Positions 22,801-32,364 of a stretch of 64,000 bases of DNA are shown piece after piece; position 1 is the first letter of the stretch; each line of letters starts with the position of its first letter. The notes below the pieces were generated by a model. The model worked only from the letters and a program-made list of their open reading frames with translations, had not been told where the DNA came from and made no database searches. Origin of the DNA: Plutella xylostella (lineage: Eukaryota; Arthropoda; Insecta; Lepidoptera; Plutellidae). The translations under genes were made by a program, and so were the position numbers. The stretch covers positions 999,501-1,063,500 of the forward strand of contig NC_064001.1 in NCBI RefSeq assembly GCF_932276165.1, in the 5' to 3' direction.

Positions 22801-25155
22801 GTAATGGCAAATTGAACTGCGCATTATCGTTGTGCATTGAATCTGGTGCAGATGACATCAACACTTAAATTATAAAAAAGGAACGATATCATTTTAGTTT
22901 GTTTATTTATTGACTGATATTCAAAGCGATATCATTCCTGAGTTTCGAAGGCTTTTCCGGAATGTTTCGGAATGCCCACAAGAAAACCTTTATATCCCAA
23001 GTGTACCTCACACAGAAAAGCTAATGTATAATATGTAAATCTGTAATTCCTTCCAGGCTCTAGGCCTGACCGGCCTCGGGGCGCTTCAGAACCAGCTGCT
23101 CCAACAAGGCCTGACCGCCGGAGACCTCGCCTCGGTACTGTCGCAGGCCAACGTTGGCTCCAACCTTGGCTCCAACCTCGGCCTCGCCGGGGACCTGACG
23201 GCCAACACGTTGTTGGGAAATAGTGCGTTGACGAATAATGTGCTGGCTGCGAATAACGGCATGGGCAGTGGCCCGATGTCCGGTGAGTAGATGAAATTAT
23301 AGTAATTATCATTGAATGTATGAATACAGCGGGTCAACAACTCAACACGCTTTCACATCTACTGCCATACCGCTGCGAGTTATGCCTCATCATCTTCGTC
23401 GTCTTCTTCCTACTGTAAATATTGGAAAAAAAACTAAATTATTTTATTGGTTACATAATTGACAGTTACAATTATAAAATAAGGGTGAGGCCACACGAAA
23501 AACTACAAGCAGGTACATGAACGATACATAACAGTCCAATTCGCCCGCAGGCAACCGGCAGATGTCGCAGATGCCGGCGGCGGGGCAGGGCTACGGGCGC
23601 GACGGACAGCCCGCGCGGGACAAGACCTCCGACATGGTGTGCATTAGCAACGTAAGTGTGAACGTGAACTGAGTTATTTATTTATGCCGAGTTGCAGAAA
23701 GGGACTTTAAGCTAATGTCGACATTAAATCTATGTCTGTCTCTTTCTGTCCGTATACTGTCAAAGCAAGGCAACAATACATTTAATGCCGACATTAACTT
23801 AAAGATCCTTTCTGCAACTCAGTGTTAGATAGATAGATAGATAAAATATTCTTTAATTGTACACACACATAAAAGGAACTTACATAACTTGATACTAACA
23901 AATATGTACAAAAATGGTGGTCTTATCGCTTAAAGTGATTTATTCAAGACAACCTTTTAGGGTGGAAGGATATTTTGATTAAAGAGATTATTTAATCCTT
24001 AACCTAGTCAGAGGCCTTCGGGCAGCTTGAAAACATCTGACAGTCGGGTTGCCCACTTACCCGACAACTCTCTCAGCACAAGCTTGTTTGTGTTCGGTTA
24101 GGTGGGGATGTGATGATGAATCCATTACATACCTAATGCTCACCACTGAAATCTCAGAATATCAGCGGTCCGATACCCATAACACAGGCTCTGCCTAGCT
24201 TGGGGTCGGATGGCCGTGTGTGAGATGTCCCCACATATTATTATTATTATTATATTATATCTCCTACGCTTAGTTGCCTTCTACTACCAGAGATTCAGAC
24301 AACATAGGCTACCCACCCTTTCTTGGTCCTTCGAGCCGGACATTACATATAAAAATTGTGCTCATTGTTATGTATCTAAAATAAGCTTGCAATTTTGCTT
24401 AAAACTGTGTTTTTGTGCAAATAAATAATCATTTATTATATTATTTGTACACTTCCCCAGTTGCCGCCGACGGTGACGTGGCAGCTGATACGGGAGAAGT
24501 TCTCCGAATGTGGCGAGGTGAAGTTCGCGGAGATGACCGGCCCCGACGCCGCCATCGTGCGCTTCCAGAAGGAGTGGGACGCCGACCGCGCCATCAGTAT
24601 CCTTTACACACTGAATACTAAATTACTAGATAGGTACGGTGGCCTGCGCGTAAAAGTATACAGGGGGAGTTTTTAAAATAGCGATCTCAAGCTCACATGC
24701 TGCTCAAGCACATCCACATAAACACCACAGCTACACACATCACACACAACACGACCCCGGATTTATAACAGATGTAGTTGGTCCCTTCATCATCAGGGAT
24801 CGCTATTTTAAAAACTCCGCCTGTATACTTTTAGGCGCAGGCCACCGTACATGTCACGTGTAAAAATATAGGTCACGCTGGCACCTCATTTGGCTATTCG
24901 TAATTGTGATTCGATGGTTGCTATATTTGCCAAATACCAAAAATGACAAATTCGGCAATAATTTGGCGACCACACATGGCAGTTTAGGCAAATACGAATA
25001 GACAACCTGGGGTTGTAGCATCACATTCGCTACCAAAACCACGCGCTACAATGGTGTTGACTAATTGACAATAAATAGTTTCCTTAGCCCGTTGTTCAGA
25101 AATGTTCGACCGCACCCGCATCGATGGACGGACCATCGACGTGCGCTACTTCTGA
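10808..25155 (+). CDS. rump: Rumpelstiltskin / hnRNP M-MYEF2 family RNA-binding protein, ten coding exons
   Basis: hnRNP M-type protein; the Drosophila homologue rumpelstiltskin binds nos and osk mRNAs, and vertebrate members regulate splicing. Exons: 10808-10990, 11667-11829, 11936-12038, 12605-12725, 17363-17509, 22245-22586, 23057-23282, 23551-23651, 24461-24596, 25100-25155; every junction is phase-consistent, giving 525 residues. An R/D/K-rich N-terminus (1-38) is followed by RRM1 (about 39-115; RNP2 LFVSNI, RNP1 RGCGVVEF), a run of 13 glycines, RRM2 (about 185-255; VFVANL, RGFAVIEY), a long low-complexity N/L/G/T linker (about 275-430) and RRM3 at the C-terminus (about 455-525; VCISNL, ending RTIDVRYF). 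The family architecture is complete. Intron 4 is swollen by nested transposons. Intron 5 (17510-22244) holds only repeat remnants. Reading past the exon 9 donor would replace the end of RRM3 with a short tail from intron and MITE sequence. Confidence 0.93.
12201..12270 (+). repeat. LINE 3'-tail fragment, family 'ggctctgtctagcttgggg'
   Basis: This segment matches 24185-24240 nearly base for base (taggctctgYctagcttggggtcRgatggYcgtgt, then gagayatccccacttatt). The second copy ends in an (att)n tract, as LINE 3' ends do. Degraded minus-strand copies also occur in IntS3 intron 3 at about 4540-4680 and 5490-5560. Confidence 0.55.
12285..12384 (+). repeat. LINE 3'-tail fragment with poly(T) run
   Basis: It contains ccgcaagggagtacattagt followed by acaaggcgtgagtgcgtg and a run of T. 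The same block occurs on the other strand at about 21040-21100, also next to a homopolymer. It is interpreted as the 3' end of a dispersed retroelement; no coding part is attached. Confidence 0.5.
12726..13094 (+). repeat. 41-bp minisatellite starting exactly at the 5' splice site of rump exon 4
   Basis: There are nine 41-bp units. Each runs from (g/a)tgagtcaacccc through actgtgtctagtgtctaaca to gcaggggc. The first unit supplies the functional donor (AAC|gtgagt) of exon 4. The second also begins gtgagt, while units 3-9 begin atgag. Each unit end, gcaggggcatga, resembles the acceptor and start of exon 4 itself (gcag|gggcatgacg at 12601). Confidence 0.9.
13125..13215 (+). mobile_element. tRNA-derived SINE head
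   Basis: It shows an A-box-like tagtggttagtgacc and, 30 bases on, a B-box-like gggctcgattcccgg, the layout of a tRNA-derived SINE promoter. The core gctgtgccgaaggtc is shared with the minus-strand element at 40857-40925. A real tRNA is unlikely: no acceptor stem is evident. Confidence 0.6.
13842..16514 (+). CDS. LINE ORF2: endonuclease plus reverse transcriptase (5'-truncated, no start codon)
   Basis: An open frame of 890 codons enters from the truncation point and ends at TAA 16512-16514. The apurinic-type endonuclease is missing only its first few residues (the frame begins at NGLIGKK, normally preceded by a W-N motif). It keeps GGDWNAKNLQWGS and SDHTPVI. The reverse transcriptase has KAPGFD, PISLLPVLSK, the QFGFRK block, DVQQAFDKVWH, GVPQGSVLGP and the catalytic FADDTAV. 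No RNase H domain follows, as expected for Jockey-type elements. It lacks an ATG and a 5' UTR promoter, so this copy is unlikely to be autonomous. Confidence 0.9.
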   Translation, partial: NGLIGKKQEVKILLNIQKLDILLISEAHLTEKTSFNLEGYSTYATYHPDNTSHAGTAIIIKNTLQHQLLPECRSTKIQATSIMIHDKQSPITITSIYCSPKQKRNPETTEEDFNRFFESLGHRFIVGGDWNAKNLQWGSRLTTTRGRNLKKSMDYHKLNALTTCEPTYWPTDPQKLPDLLDFFIYKGVQTHFLSVESCHDSSSDHTPVIATLSYTIIERPVNPYLCNNHTDWENFRRHLNENLNLKLCLKSEDDIDTATEHIITSIQRAAWASTPSQKKSTNNKSHSNLPFIVKEKVLEKRRLRRIWQNSRHPADKREYNKAAASLKRFLVEIENDTLQQRLENLTAKTPAKVENSLWQTVKSRNKPQLAQHPLKTDRGEWAKTDPERAEAYGLFLSDVFQPNSSMGTETLDEEVRKFLESDLQLSLPLQHCTPTEVRNTIKLLELKKAPGFDLITAEILKQLPKKAIVFITTLFNAILKMSYFPRVWKVSQIKMVPKPGKPPHLTSSYRPISLLPVLSKVLEKIISARLNQSLKDASTIPDHQFGFRKNHATVEQVHRVCEHIREALECKKYCSGVFLDVQQAFDKVWHNGLLYKLKKSLPHNLYLLLKSYLEHRIFYVKINDSVSEFYEINAGVPQGSVLGPSLYLLYTADVPESDNVMTATFADDTAVLASDENHNLASEMLQSHLDKVNKWMRDWRIKASATKSNHVTFTLRKKDCPPVKLGNEVLPHQSTVKYLGFHLDRKQTWKCHIQKKRDELNQRYRSLEWLMGRKSRVSLENKLLIYKTVLKPVWTYGIQLWGTASQTNIEILQRFQNGVLKAIVNAPWFTRMDEVHEYLKMPTVREEVAKLTRTYRDRIVNHPNKLATDLTSNVPTRRLKRKNIWDNIDQ
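13842..16650 (+). mobile_element. 5'-truncated Jockey-like LINE with poly(A) tail and target-site duplication
   Basis: It is flanked by the direct repeat aagtgtaattg at 13831-13841 and 16651-16661. The 3' end is a pure A run (16631-16650). The target was the short spacer between the arms of the long-inverted-repeat element. The 5' truncation, poly(A) tail and duplication are signatures of target-primed reverse transcription. The duplication is perfect and the reading frame unbroken, so the insertion looks recent. Confidence 0.92.
19081..19338. mobile_element. MITE-like element with CAGG ends in rump intron 5
   Basis: The left end acaggatgttgcaaaaagggtata is mirrored by the right end (tatacccttttttcaataccttgt), with TA on both sides. 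It is about 260 bp and non-coding. Further single ends of similar CAGGGTG-type elements occur at about 18424, 21165 and 21530, so this intron looks like a mosaic of insertions. Confidence 0.5.
19900..20420 (+). pseudogene. Degenerate reverse-transcriptase fragment (R1-type LINE relic)
   Basis: On the plus strand CGVPQ followed, after a stop and a frame change, by PLLWNLAYNAVL matches the conserved GVPQGSVLGPLLWN block of R1-clade reverse transcriptases. The later segment reading WWDWLEDRTAG could be from the C-terminal part, but that is weak. Frame breaks and missing blocks mark it as dead. Confidence 0.5.
21040..21100 (-). repeat. LINE 3'-tail fragment, inverted copy of 12310-12384
   Basis: On the minus strand it reads gcaagggagtacattagt and then acaaggcgagagtgtg, followed by a T run, the same block as in rump intron 3. 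Confidence 0.5.
23688..23822. mobile_element. MITE with ends gagttgcagaaagg, rump intron 8
   Basis: About 45 bases at each end are inverted repeats: the left cgagttgcagaaaggg...taatgtcgacattaaat is mirrored by atttaatgccgacattaa...cctttctgcaactcag at the right. It is about 135 bp and non-coding. The terminal ttgcagaaa is shared with the element at 63021-63152. Confidence 0.65.
23826..24250 (-). repeat. Cluster of retroelement 3' fragments with a (gata)n tract
   Basis: A tagatagatagataa microsatellite leads into a block (tacaaaaatggtggtcttatcgctt) that recurs at about 46850 as tacaaaggtggccgtcttatcgctt. The stretch gtcagaggccttcgggcagc...gggttgcccactta at 24007-24063 matches part of the inverted-repeat arms in TRMT1. 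The segment 24185-24250 is the tail fragment that matches 12201-12270, ending in (att)n. Confidence 0.5.
24637..24847. mobile_element. MITE flanked by TA, 40 bp after the donor of rump exon 9
   Basis: The left end CGGTGGCCTGCGC...agtatacag and the right end (ctgtatactttt...GCGCAGGCCACCG) are inverted repeats of about 50 bp. Both are flanked by TA (24635-24636, 24848-24849), as for Tc1/mariner-derived MITEs. It is 211 bp and non-coding. Confidence 0.75.
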
Positions 25156-25924
25156 TACCCCGCGCCCGAGAAGGTAAATCTCACATTCTACCACAAGTCT
25201 CTCCCTGTAGATCAAACCTCTCTCTCTCAGTCTCTCTCTCTCGGTGTTGGATGGAAAGAGATATCGGTCAAGTCTTTCACGTGAAAAGTTATGAGCACCA
25301 TGTCGAAACCATTGGAATATTCTACCGAATAGCATCGTCTGGTAGTTTTGTGACACATTCTACCACCAGGTTCTCGAATCACAAGAAATATTACATCTAT
25401 ATTTCAGTAGGAGTCTTGTGAGTGTTAAATCTATAAAAAATCATTCCAAATTAACTTATGAGGCTGTGGCAAAATTGTTAGATATGTAGTTTCGGTCGCT
25501 GAAATCGCGCGACAATGCGAGCAAATGCAACTTATGTCACAGTGTGTCGTACAATACCTACTCGGGCATCTTGGCGATATTTCATGAAGTCTTGTCTTCA
25601 AATATCGACCCTTTTCATTGCGAAAGACGTTGCCATTTGCACTGCCTTTCACCTATAAATTGTGTATCATTCAGAGAGAGTTGTTGAACAATATTTTTCT
25701 TTATGTTTTCAGGAATGTTGAAGTCGGTCGTTTTGTGGGATTTTATGAAACTACTTCATGAATAGAAATAATGCTGCTTTTCCAATTGTCTTGTTCGTGA
25801 TTGCAATGAAATTTTGCTCTTGATCTGTAAGTTTTAAGGCTAATCATCGGTTGACATGAATGATTGAATAGTGTTTATTTAGGAAATGATAGTGTACGTC
25901 GATTGACTAGAATATACTAATTTT

Positions 25925-25930
25925 AATAAA
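25925..25930 (+). terminator. Candidate poly(A) signal of rump
   Basis: AATAAA about 770 bp after the rump stop. A second AATAAA at 26659-26664 could serve a longer transcript. Nothing coding is visible between 25156 and 26700. Confidence 0.35.
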
Positions 25931-26802
25931 AGTAACAATTTAAGCTCTTATTCTTGTTTTTTTCGATTCTTGTTTGGCTTTTTGCGACACTTATAATGTT
26001 CCTAGTACGGCGGCCATCTTGTCAGCTCTCAATGTTGGTGTGCTTTTCTTTTCTTGTACAAATTAAAGGATTGAAAATCATCATTTCAAGGCTGTAGTTA
26101 TCTTATATTTTGTAAGTGTTTGTCAAGCTTCATGAAATGTAAATAAGTTGAAAAAAAGAGACCTTATTTCATGCCTTCCTCTTGTATTCTTTCGATAGCT
26201 TGACTAACTCTTTTCAATATTATTCGGTCTAAGACCAGTACTTCTAGGTCTATATATTTTATGTAGATGGTGTCTGCAGTTAATTCAATGTCAGCCATCC
26301 TGTGTGAGACGCTTGATGTTTATGTTGGGGAGTTAGTAGATAAAATTGTAGATTCAAATTAAAATTGTTATTTTTTATAAGAAAGAAAAGGATTTTCTAC
26401 ATTTCCAATCGCTTGATTGGTTGGGTTAGATTTTTCCTTCTCAAACTTTTCATCTAAACGCAAGGTTTTTATAGTATGTATCGTTTAATCCTTATCTTTC
26501 AACCTACACGGCATTGCCTGATTCATTTTGCTAAAAAGTTTATGAAACAGTCGTACCCATAACATTTGTATCTCTACACTTATAACCAATCGCGAGTGTA
26601 TTAATTGATGCGATATCAGTTGGTTCTAACAGGTCCGACCTTTCTCCTCTATCGCTTCAATAAAACAGGTTTTTAATATATCTGGGTAAGAATCCAAAAC
26701 GAAGACTACAAGGGAGGGCCATCTCATCAGTCAAAGTTGTGATTGTGTTGCGGCGTTGATTGTCGACGGCCGCGGCAGGTCCGCACTCGCTTCGGTTTCA
26801 AC

Positions 26803-27659
26803 ATGGCGTCCATTGGTCTGTCAATATTTGCGAAGATCTCATTGAAAGTTACCGGGTAAGTTGCGTCCGCGAACACTGCATTTTGATCACTGTTGCATGG
26901 GGCTTTTGGTTCTATTTGATGTATCAAACGAGTGGCTGCGATTTGTGGCGAATTCTGCTTTGTGGGTGCCCCTCGTCAGTACGCCGTATGCGGCGGTCGG
27001 CTGTGTTATGATAATATTCTTTGTCAGTCGCATAATGGATGATCCGTCACTCCCAGAAGAGATTGTTAACACTTTTTTTATTTGTCTCAACAGAATTTCT
27101 ACGTCGGCGGTTTGGTGACATCTTTCTTTTGAAATATTGAAAAGTTTTATTCTATTATTGACTGGTTTTTGCGGTACCTAATGCACATTTATATATTTTC
27201 AGGTGTACCCAATGGACTGATCTAAAGTCTCTGGAGATGTAAACTATGAGACAGTCAAATGATATTGACAAACACAACTGGCTAATTTTGGAAAGATTGC
27301 CAGAATTCATTTAAATTTGGTACCATGCTGGATAGATGCAATGATCCTTGTAAGTATAGAGTATCCCTGCCATTAATTATTATTGATATAGAAATTGTTA
27401 TGATTAGTATGAATATTGATTTTTATTTCAGTATTCGAGATGACATGCCTCGATCTGACGGCGAAGTGGTTGATGAAAACACGGCACGGAAAACGATAGA
27501 TGGTAATATTTTTATTCAACTTTCTTTATTTATTTTATATCACAAACTCATTGATTGAGCATGATGACCGTTGTGGTTCCTTCGCCCGCAGCACACATCA
27601 GAGTGTCTATTACAGGCTTGATAGTTTATCAAGTTTTAGTTTTGTTGGGTACAAAGTGA
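26803..27659 (+). CDS. Possible small protein, 63 residues over three exons (not recognised)
   Basis: ATG 26803 (context acATGG) opens an exon to 26855 (donor GG|gtaagt). It joins 27432-27502 (acceptor atttcag, donor gtaata) and 27592-27659 (acceptor cccgcag), ending at TGA. All three pieces join in frame: MASIGLSIFAKISLKVTG, then an acidic middle containing DDMPRSDGEVVDEN, then a mostly hydrophobic end with ITGLIVYQVLVLL that could be a membrane helix. A later AATAAA near 27880 could end the transcript. I know no family for it. Alternative acceptors at about 27091 and 27202 would give even shorter products, so the model is tentative. Confidence 0.35.
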
Positions 27660-28148
27660 CGCCTGAAGCGAAAGCAACCAACTTTTTACGTTTTCTTAAA
27701 TAGCGAATCCCACAAAACCGGCTCTGACGGAAACAATCAGTAATCTTAAATTAATAAACCGCCGTAAATCTGTATAATAGATCTTATGTTGTAATGGTTG
27801 GTTGGAACATACGTTTTGAAGTTTCAAATTAAATATTTGTGCCATTTTTTTCTTTCAGACTGCGGCTCGAGAACACATAATAATAAAATAAAAAATCTTG
27901 AATATTATGTCGTCTTTGGATTTATAAATATTTATAGTTGGTAAAGTAAGTAGTGGTAAGTAGTTTTTAACTAAGTATACCAAGAAAGTAAAATGGGAGA
28001 AAGTAATAAAATAGGTATTGAAAGATGAATGTTTAAATTAATTATGTTGTCACAGGATAGATATTTAAGTACATAAATATTTGTCTATCCCAGATTTAAA
28101 TTCGTAAAAAGCACTTTTACACATTTCACGTTTATCCACTACAAAACA

Positions 28149-29927
28149 TCACCCAGAATCGTAGGTGTATTCTTTGACGAGGTCATACTTGGCCTTGGTT
28201 CTACTCTTGCTTTTTCTCTTGGTATGAGGCGAGAGGAGAGGCGGCGGGGGCTCCATCTCAATGCATGGATATTTGGAGTAGTACTTCTTGAGTTTTTTAT
28301 CAATAAACTTGAAAACGGAGTCTTCACAAGCTTTAGGCGCTTCCATTGCCGATCTACAACCTGTAAATCAATGGTAAAATTATAATTGTACTTAACACCG
28401 GTAAATAAAGAAACAATATGAAAATGGCGGCTATTATAGAGGTTAGAGCATGGAAGTAATAAGTACAACGTAAGTACTTTTTACTTCCATGGGTGAGAGT
28501 TAGTCTTGTATAAATCCTACTTTAAATTAAAAACTAAAAGGATGTAGGTATTAGGACTTCAGGGCAATCTTACCTGAGCTTACTCTCCTAATTTCCCCTC
28601 TGGGTGTTTCTAACGGCAAATCCAGTTTGCGCGATGAAGAAAGAACCCACTGTCGTCCGACCTGCATACACACATGATAGCACTTATGGAAACAGTTGCA
28701 TTAATGTAGGAGTAGAGATATCTCTGAACATAGATAGAATTATTGGATATGGTGTTTTCCTAATATTATGATTCATACTTATTGCTCAGTGTTACAAAAA
28801 TACGTACCTCTTATCAAACTGTGATATCAGTTATCTTATCAAATAGTGCATTATTGATTATTAATCATTTCACTAAGTATAAAATTCATCAAAAACACAA
28901 CTTACTCGTCTCATAAAACTAGTATGTACACTGTGTGGCGGCGGCACTAACCACATCCTCTTGTAGTCTGTAGGAGCGAGCAACGCAACCGCTCTCACCC
29001 TCTTCTCAAAGCTCTTCCTCACTCCATGGTACAGGGCCCCCACATATTGAGCTTCATGGAAATATGATATGATGACGACAGACGATGCCCTGGCTCGTGC
29101 CACGTACTGGTTCCACACATAAACCACATGCTCTTCTGGTGTTCCGCTGTTAGGGATCTTCTTGCGACAGTATGACAGGTAATTGACACCACAATTTGTA
29201 ATTATGACTCCATAGTCTTTATCTAAAGCTTTCTTTATGTATGATAGTTGGGTGCCCTCGTAAAAGTGAGTTTTTGAGTGCCTGTAAACAAAACTGTGTT
29301 CGATAAATCCAAGAACTTTGTTTGGTAAAATAATTTAAATTTTAGATTTACTTAAGTATACGTATTTATAATTTTTACCAAATTTCCTACCACCAGTTCC
29401 AGAAGCCTGCCCATGAGCACACAAAAAGTAGCAAAGTTTTTTTGCTCTCATAATCTTTTGAAGCGAACACACACGTTCCTGTTTTGTCCCAAGCACCCTC
29501 CGGTACGCCCAACTTGATAAGCTTGATTTCGCTCTGTAGCAGTTCAGACATGTGGGCGAACAAGGCGGATGAAATCTCCTCGGAGTAGGAATTTGCGTTA
29601 TAATGGATAGTTGGATTGCCATCTCTGTCCAAATACTTGAGCTGCCCCTCTGTAAGTATAACATGGTATTATAAAACATAAGAGGTAAAAACTTATTCAA
29701 TGTTATTATGGTGCAATATTATTGATAGTAGTCGTTTGCACAATATTATGTAGGTAGGTACCTAACTACTTACAACTTATTATTAGGTACATAATATGAT
29801 AACATAGTTAGATATTTTATTAATATAACATGAGACTTGTATATTTTAACGCGGATAAATGTAATACTAGGGACTAACCTGAATTAAATCCCAGTCCAAA
29901 ATCCTTGAGGGTTTTTCTTGTAGACAT
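28149..29927 (-). CDS. FAM172A: FAM172 / Arb2-domain protein, divergent, five exons
   Basis: Exons (minus): 29927-29879, 29649-29391, 29281-28906, 28661-28574, 28360-28149; phases agree and give 327 residues (human FAM172A is about 416). The start MSTRKTLKDFGLGFNSEGQLKYLD lines up with the FAM172 N-terminus. The segment TPEEHVVYVWNQYVARA aligns with the family block before the nucleophile region. QWVLSSSRKLD and the FKFI stretch match its C-terminus. Human FAM172A has been linked to chromatin and alternative splicing, with ARGONAUTE2 as partner. The fold is alpha/beta-hydrolase-like (Arb2). Two hallmark motifs are altered: where relatives have HGSG this protein has CSWAG, and where they have HSYGG it has SYFHEA, so any hydrolase-like site is lost. 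The C-terminal tail is basic (KRKSKSRTKAK). An A7 run (about 29440) is not a frameshift: the frame used here is the only one that joins the next exon. Confidence 0.8.
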
Positions 29928-30548
29928 TTTACAGTAGTGTAAAATTACTTACTATTGACGAGATATTAACCAATATTACACCTACTTTCTTTATCTATGT
30001 CTTATGTAGGTACTTTTAGTTTACAACAATATTACAATATAATAATAAATAAACTAACTATTATAATGAACCTTTACCGCCAAAATCAAACTCACGAATG
30101 AAATGGATGAATGAAAACAAACAACAAATGAAATATGTTCTGAATGATATGTACTAGTGATAGTAGTAGTATAGTGTTGGCTGTTTTCCGGTTAATCGTA
30201 GGTACCTACTCTGTGGTGCAGCTCGTGTGCATAAAATTGAACTTACACGAGACCAGTGGTAAGGACAGTGTTAATATTTACCATGTTGGTCCACCGCGCG
30301 ATTGCAACTACTGCGGTACGGTAGCGAAACATCATTTCGCATTTTACGAACGAGTAGCCACAGCAAGGAACATAAGTAACTAGGTACTTCTCAAATGAGA
30401 TGAGCGAGTAGTTAATTTATACATTTTTTATATCTTAGATAAGATTTAAATTTGATGAGAATGGGATAGATATTAGCATTTAATCCTAGATCTCTTCAGT
30501 TTTTGTCTGTATTCAATAAAAATATTTTGCACATATTACATTTATAAT

Positions 30549-31747
30549 TTATTCATTGTACCAGTCAAGGAAAAGCAAGGTGAATGACATAACTAGCAGG
30601 AAGAATAGGATGTAGACCCTCATGCCCGCATTCCTCTGTATGGCTTGCTTGATCTGGTCATTAGCATCCTTCACATTCTCCGTGGCGCCCACCACGGTGT
30701 TTGCTATCCGGTCTATGTCTTGCTCTTGTTGTAAGATCTGAAACAAATTGAACAATCATGTGACATTTGTTATCATAATATTACAATTTAAGGATGAATC
30801 CCAGTGTTTCCATTGAATCCAGATTTTTAAAACAATAAAATTGGAGACATGTAAGACTAATCACGTTTATGATTGTCGGTCCATGAATAAAGCATCAATA
30901 ATAATATTATAATGTTGTATAGATCTATGTATACCTTTTCAGTAAATATTTCCTGTAACTCAGCAATGTGGAGTACTTTGCTCTCTATTTGTTTGACCTC
31001 CTCCGTCATGCTGTTGAGGTCATTGAGCAGCTGGCTGTTCTCAGACTCAAACATCTGCAGCTCTTCGGCACTCAGCTCAGCGTCAGACATCACCGCCACA
31101 TCATTCTCAGTAAAGTCTAGTTTATTCTTCACAGTATCTGGCTGGTCTTGGAGACTATTATTGCCAGCATATTCACCTTCACCATTTTCTTCTAACAGTG
31201 GACTCTCTAGAGTCTCCTTAGTAATGAAAGGATTTGGAATGTTGGATTTAGTCTTTGGGAGCTCTAGTTTTGAAAGTTTGCGCACTTCCAAAGCTCTTTT
31301 CACTCGCACTGCCTTCAGTTCACTGTGTATTTTACAAACTGCCTTTAAGTAGCTGTCTATGAGGTCGATGACCCCGTCCATGTACTCACGCGTCTGGTGA
31401 GAGACGGCCACCTTGCGGTTGTCATTTCTAAACTCTTTCAGGAGGTGAGAGCAAGTGTTTATGATTCTCTGGGCGCCGGTGTCTATCTGGTCTCTTTCGG
31501 CTTCGGTCATTTCATTTCCCAGTCCACTGTCGAAGAAGCTCAAGTAGCCCTCCTTGTGCTGCAGCAGGAAGTCCCGCAATCTGGTTATTTGAGAAGTAAT
31601 CTCTTTTGCGCTTGCCAAGAATCCAGTCTTCGGTTTCGGTCGAAGAATTCGCTGTTTATCTTCACTCGCAGGACTCTGTATCCCGAACGCTTTGTTACGA
31701 GTTTTCACCGCTTTTATACAAGCTTTGAACAGAGGAGTTATATCCAT
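30549..31747 (-). CDS. Stx18: Syntaxin-18 (Qa-SNARE of the ER), two exons
   Basis: Syntaxin-18 is the ER-resident Qa-SNARE for retrograde Golgi-to-ER transport, working with Sec22, Use1 and Bnip1 and the NRZ tether. Exons: 31747-30935 and 30737-30549, joined in phase 0, 333 residues (human 335). The N-terminal domain has MDITPLFKACIKAVKTRNKA, LRDFLL, and ERDQIDTGAQ. The SNARE helix spans the intron (LQEIFTEK then ILQQEQDIDRIANTVVGATENV). A C-terminal anchor (VYILFFLLVMSFTLLFL) ends DWYNE, as in relatives. It is head-to-head with Dcp2, about 620 bp apart. Confidence 0.95.
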
Positions 31748-31886
31748 TTTTTGGCTTTTCTCTTAATTTTAAAACAAATAAATAGAGAAAACTTGGTTTT
31801 CACCAGTCAATATTTTTTTTACTCTAGACTCTACACGTTGACAGGACAATGAATGACATTGACAACTCGACATAGTACTGTTTTAA

Positions 31887-32089
31887 AGACGCCGACACAT
31901 TAGCGGACAAGGCTTACGGACGCGGCTGTCAGCCGCGACTGATAGTGTGCGTCGGTCGGACGTCTAAAAGCTGAACGAAAAAGACGTTTGAGAGCGATCC
32001 GGCACAAACTGTCCCAAAAGACCGTGCCCACTATCAGTCACGGCTGACAGCCGTGTCCGTAAGCCGCGTCCGCTAGTGTGTCGGCGTCT
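31887..32089. mobile_element. PIF/Harbinger-like MITE in the Stx18-Dcp2 intergenic region
   Basis: Inverted ends of about 60 bp begin AGACGCCGACACA (left) and end TGTGTCGGCGTCT (right). A 3-bp TAA duplication flanks it (31884-31886, 32090-32092), the target-site type of PIF/Harbinger elements. The arms also contain the internal palindrome cggctgtcagccg. It is 203 bp with no coding capacity. Confidence 0.8.
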
Positions 32090-32364
32090 TAATAATCGAT
32101 CACAGACTACATAATCGATCAATAAAATTTTCAGTCTTTCATTCATGATTTGATTTGATTTCATTCATTCCCAATATTCCCATTCGTGCATCTGCATATT
32201 CTGCATTCACTCAATCACCACTCAATTACCTACTCTGTGTCACGCGGCGCGACGATATTTTTGTTCATTTTTGTTGACCAAATGAAAGAATTTTTCAGAA
32301 TCGCTTTTCGAGTTATTTATTTTATTAATTTCTTGATTTGAGTGGCTGCTGGTTATCTTCAACC

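Noticed and set aside
29391..29650. Apparent frameshift at an A7 run in the FAM172-like exon 2
   Set aside because: The other frame reads a tempting AHGQASGTG, but only the original frame joins exon 3 in the right phase and it also aligns in length with the family; no frameshift is needed.
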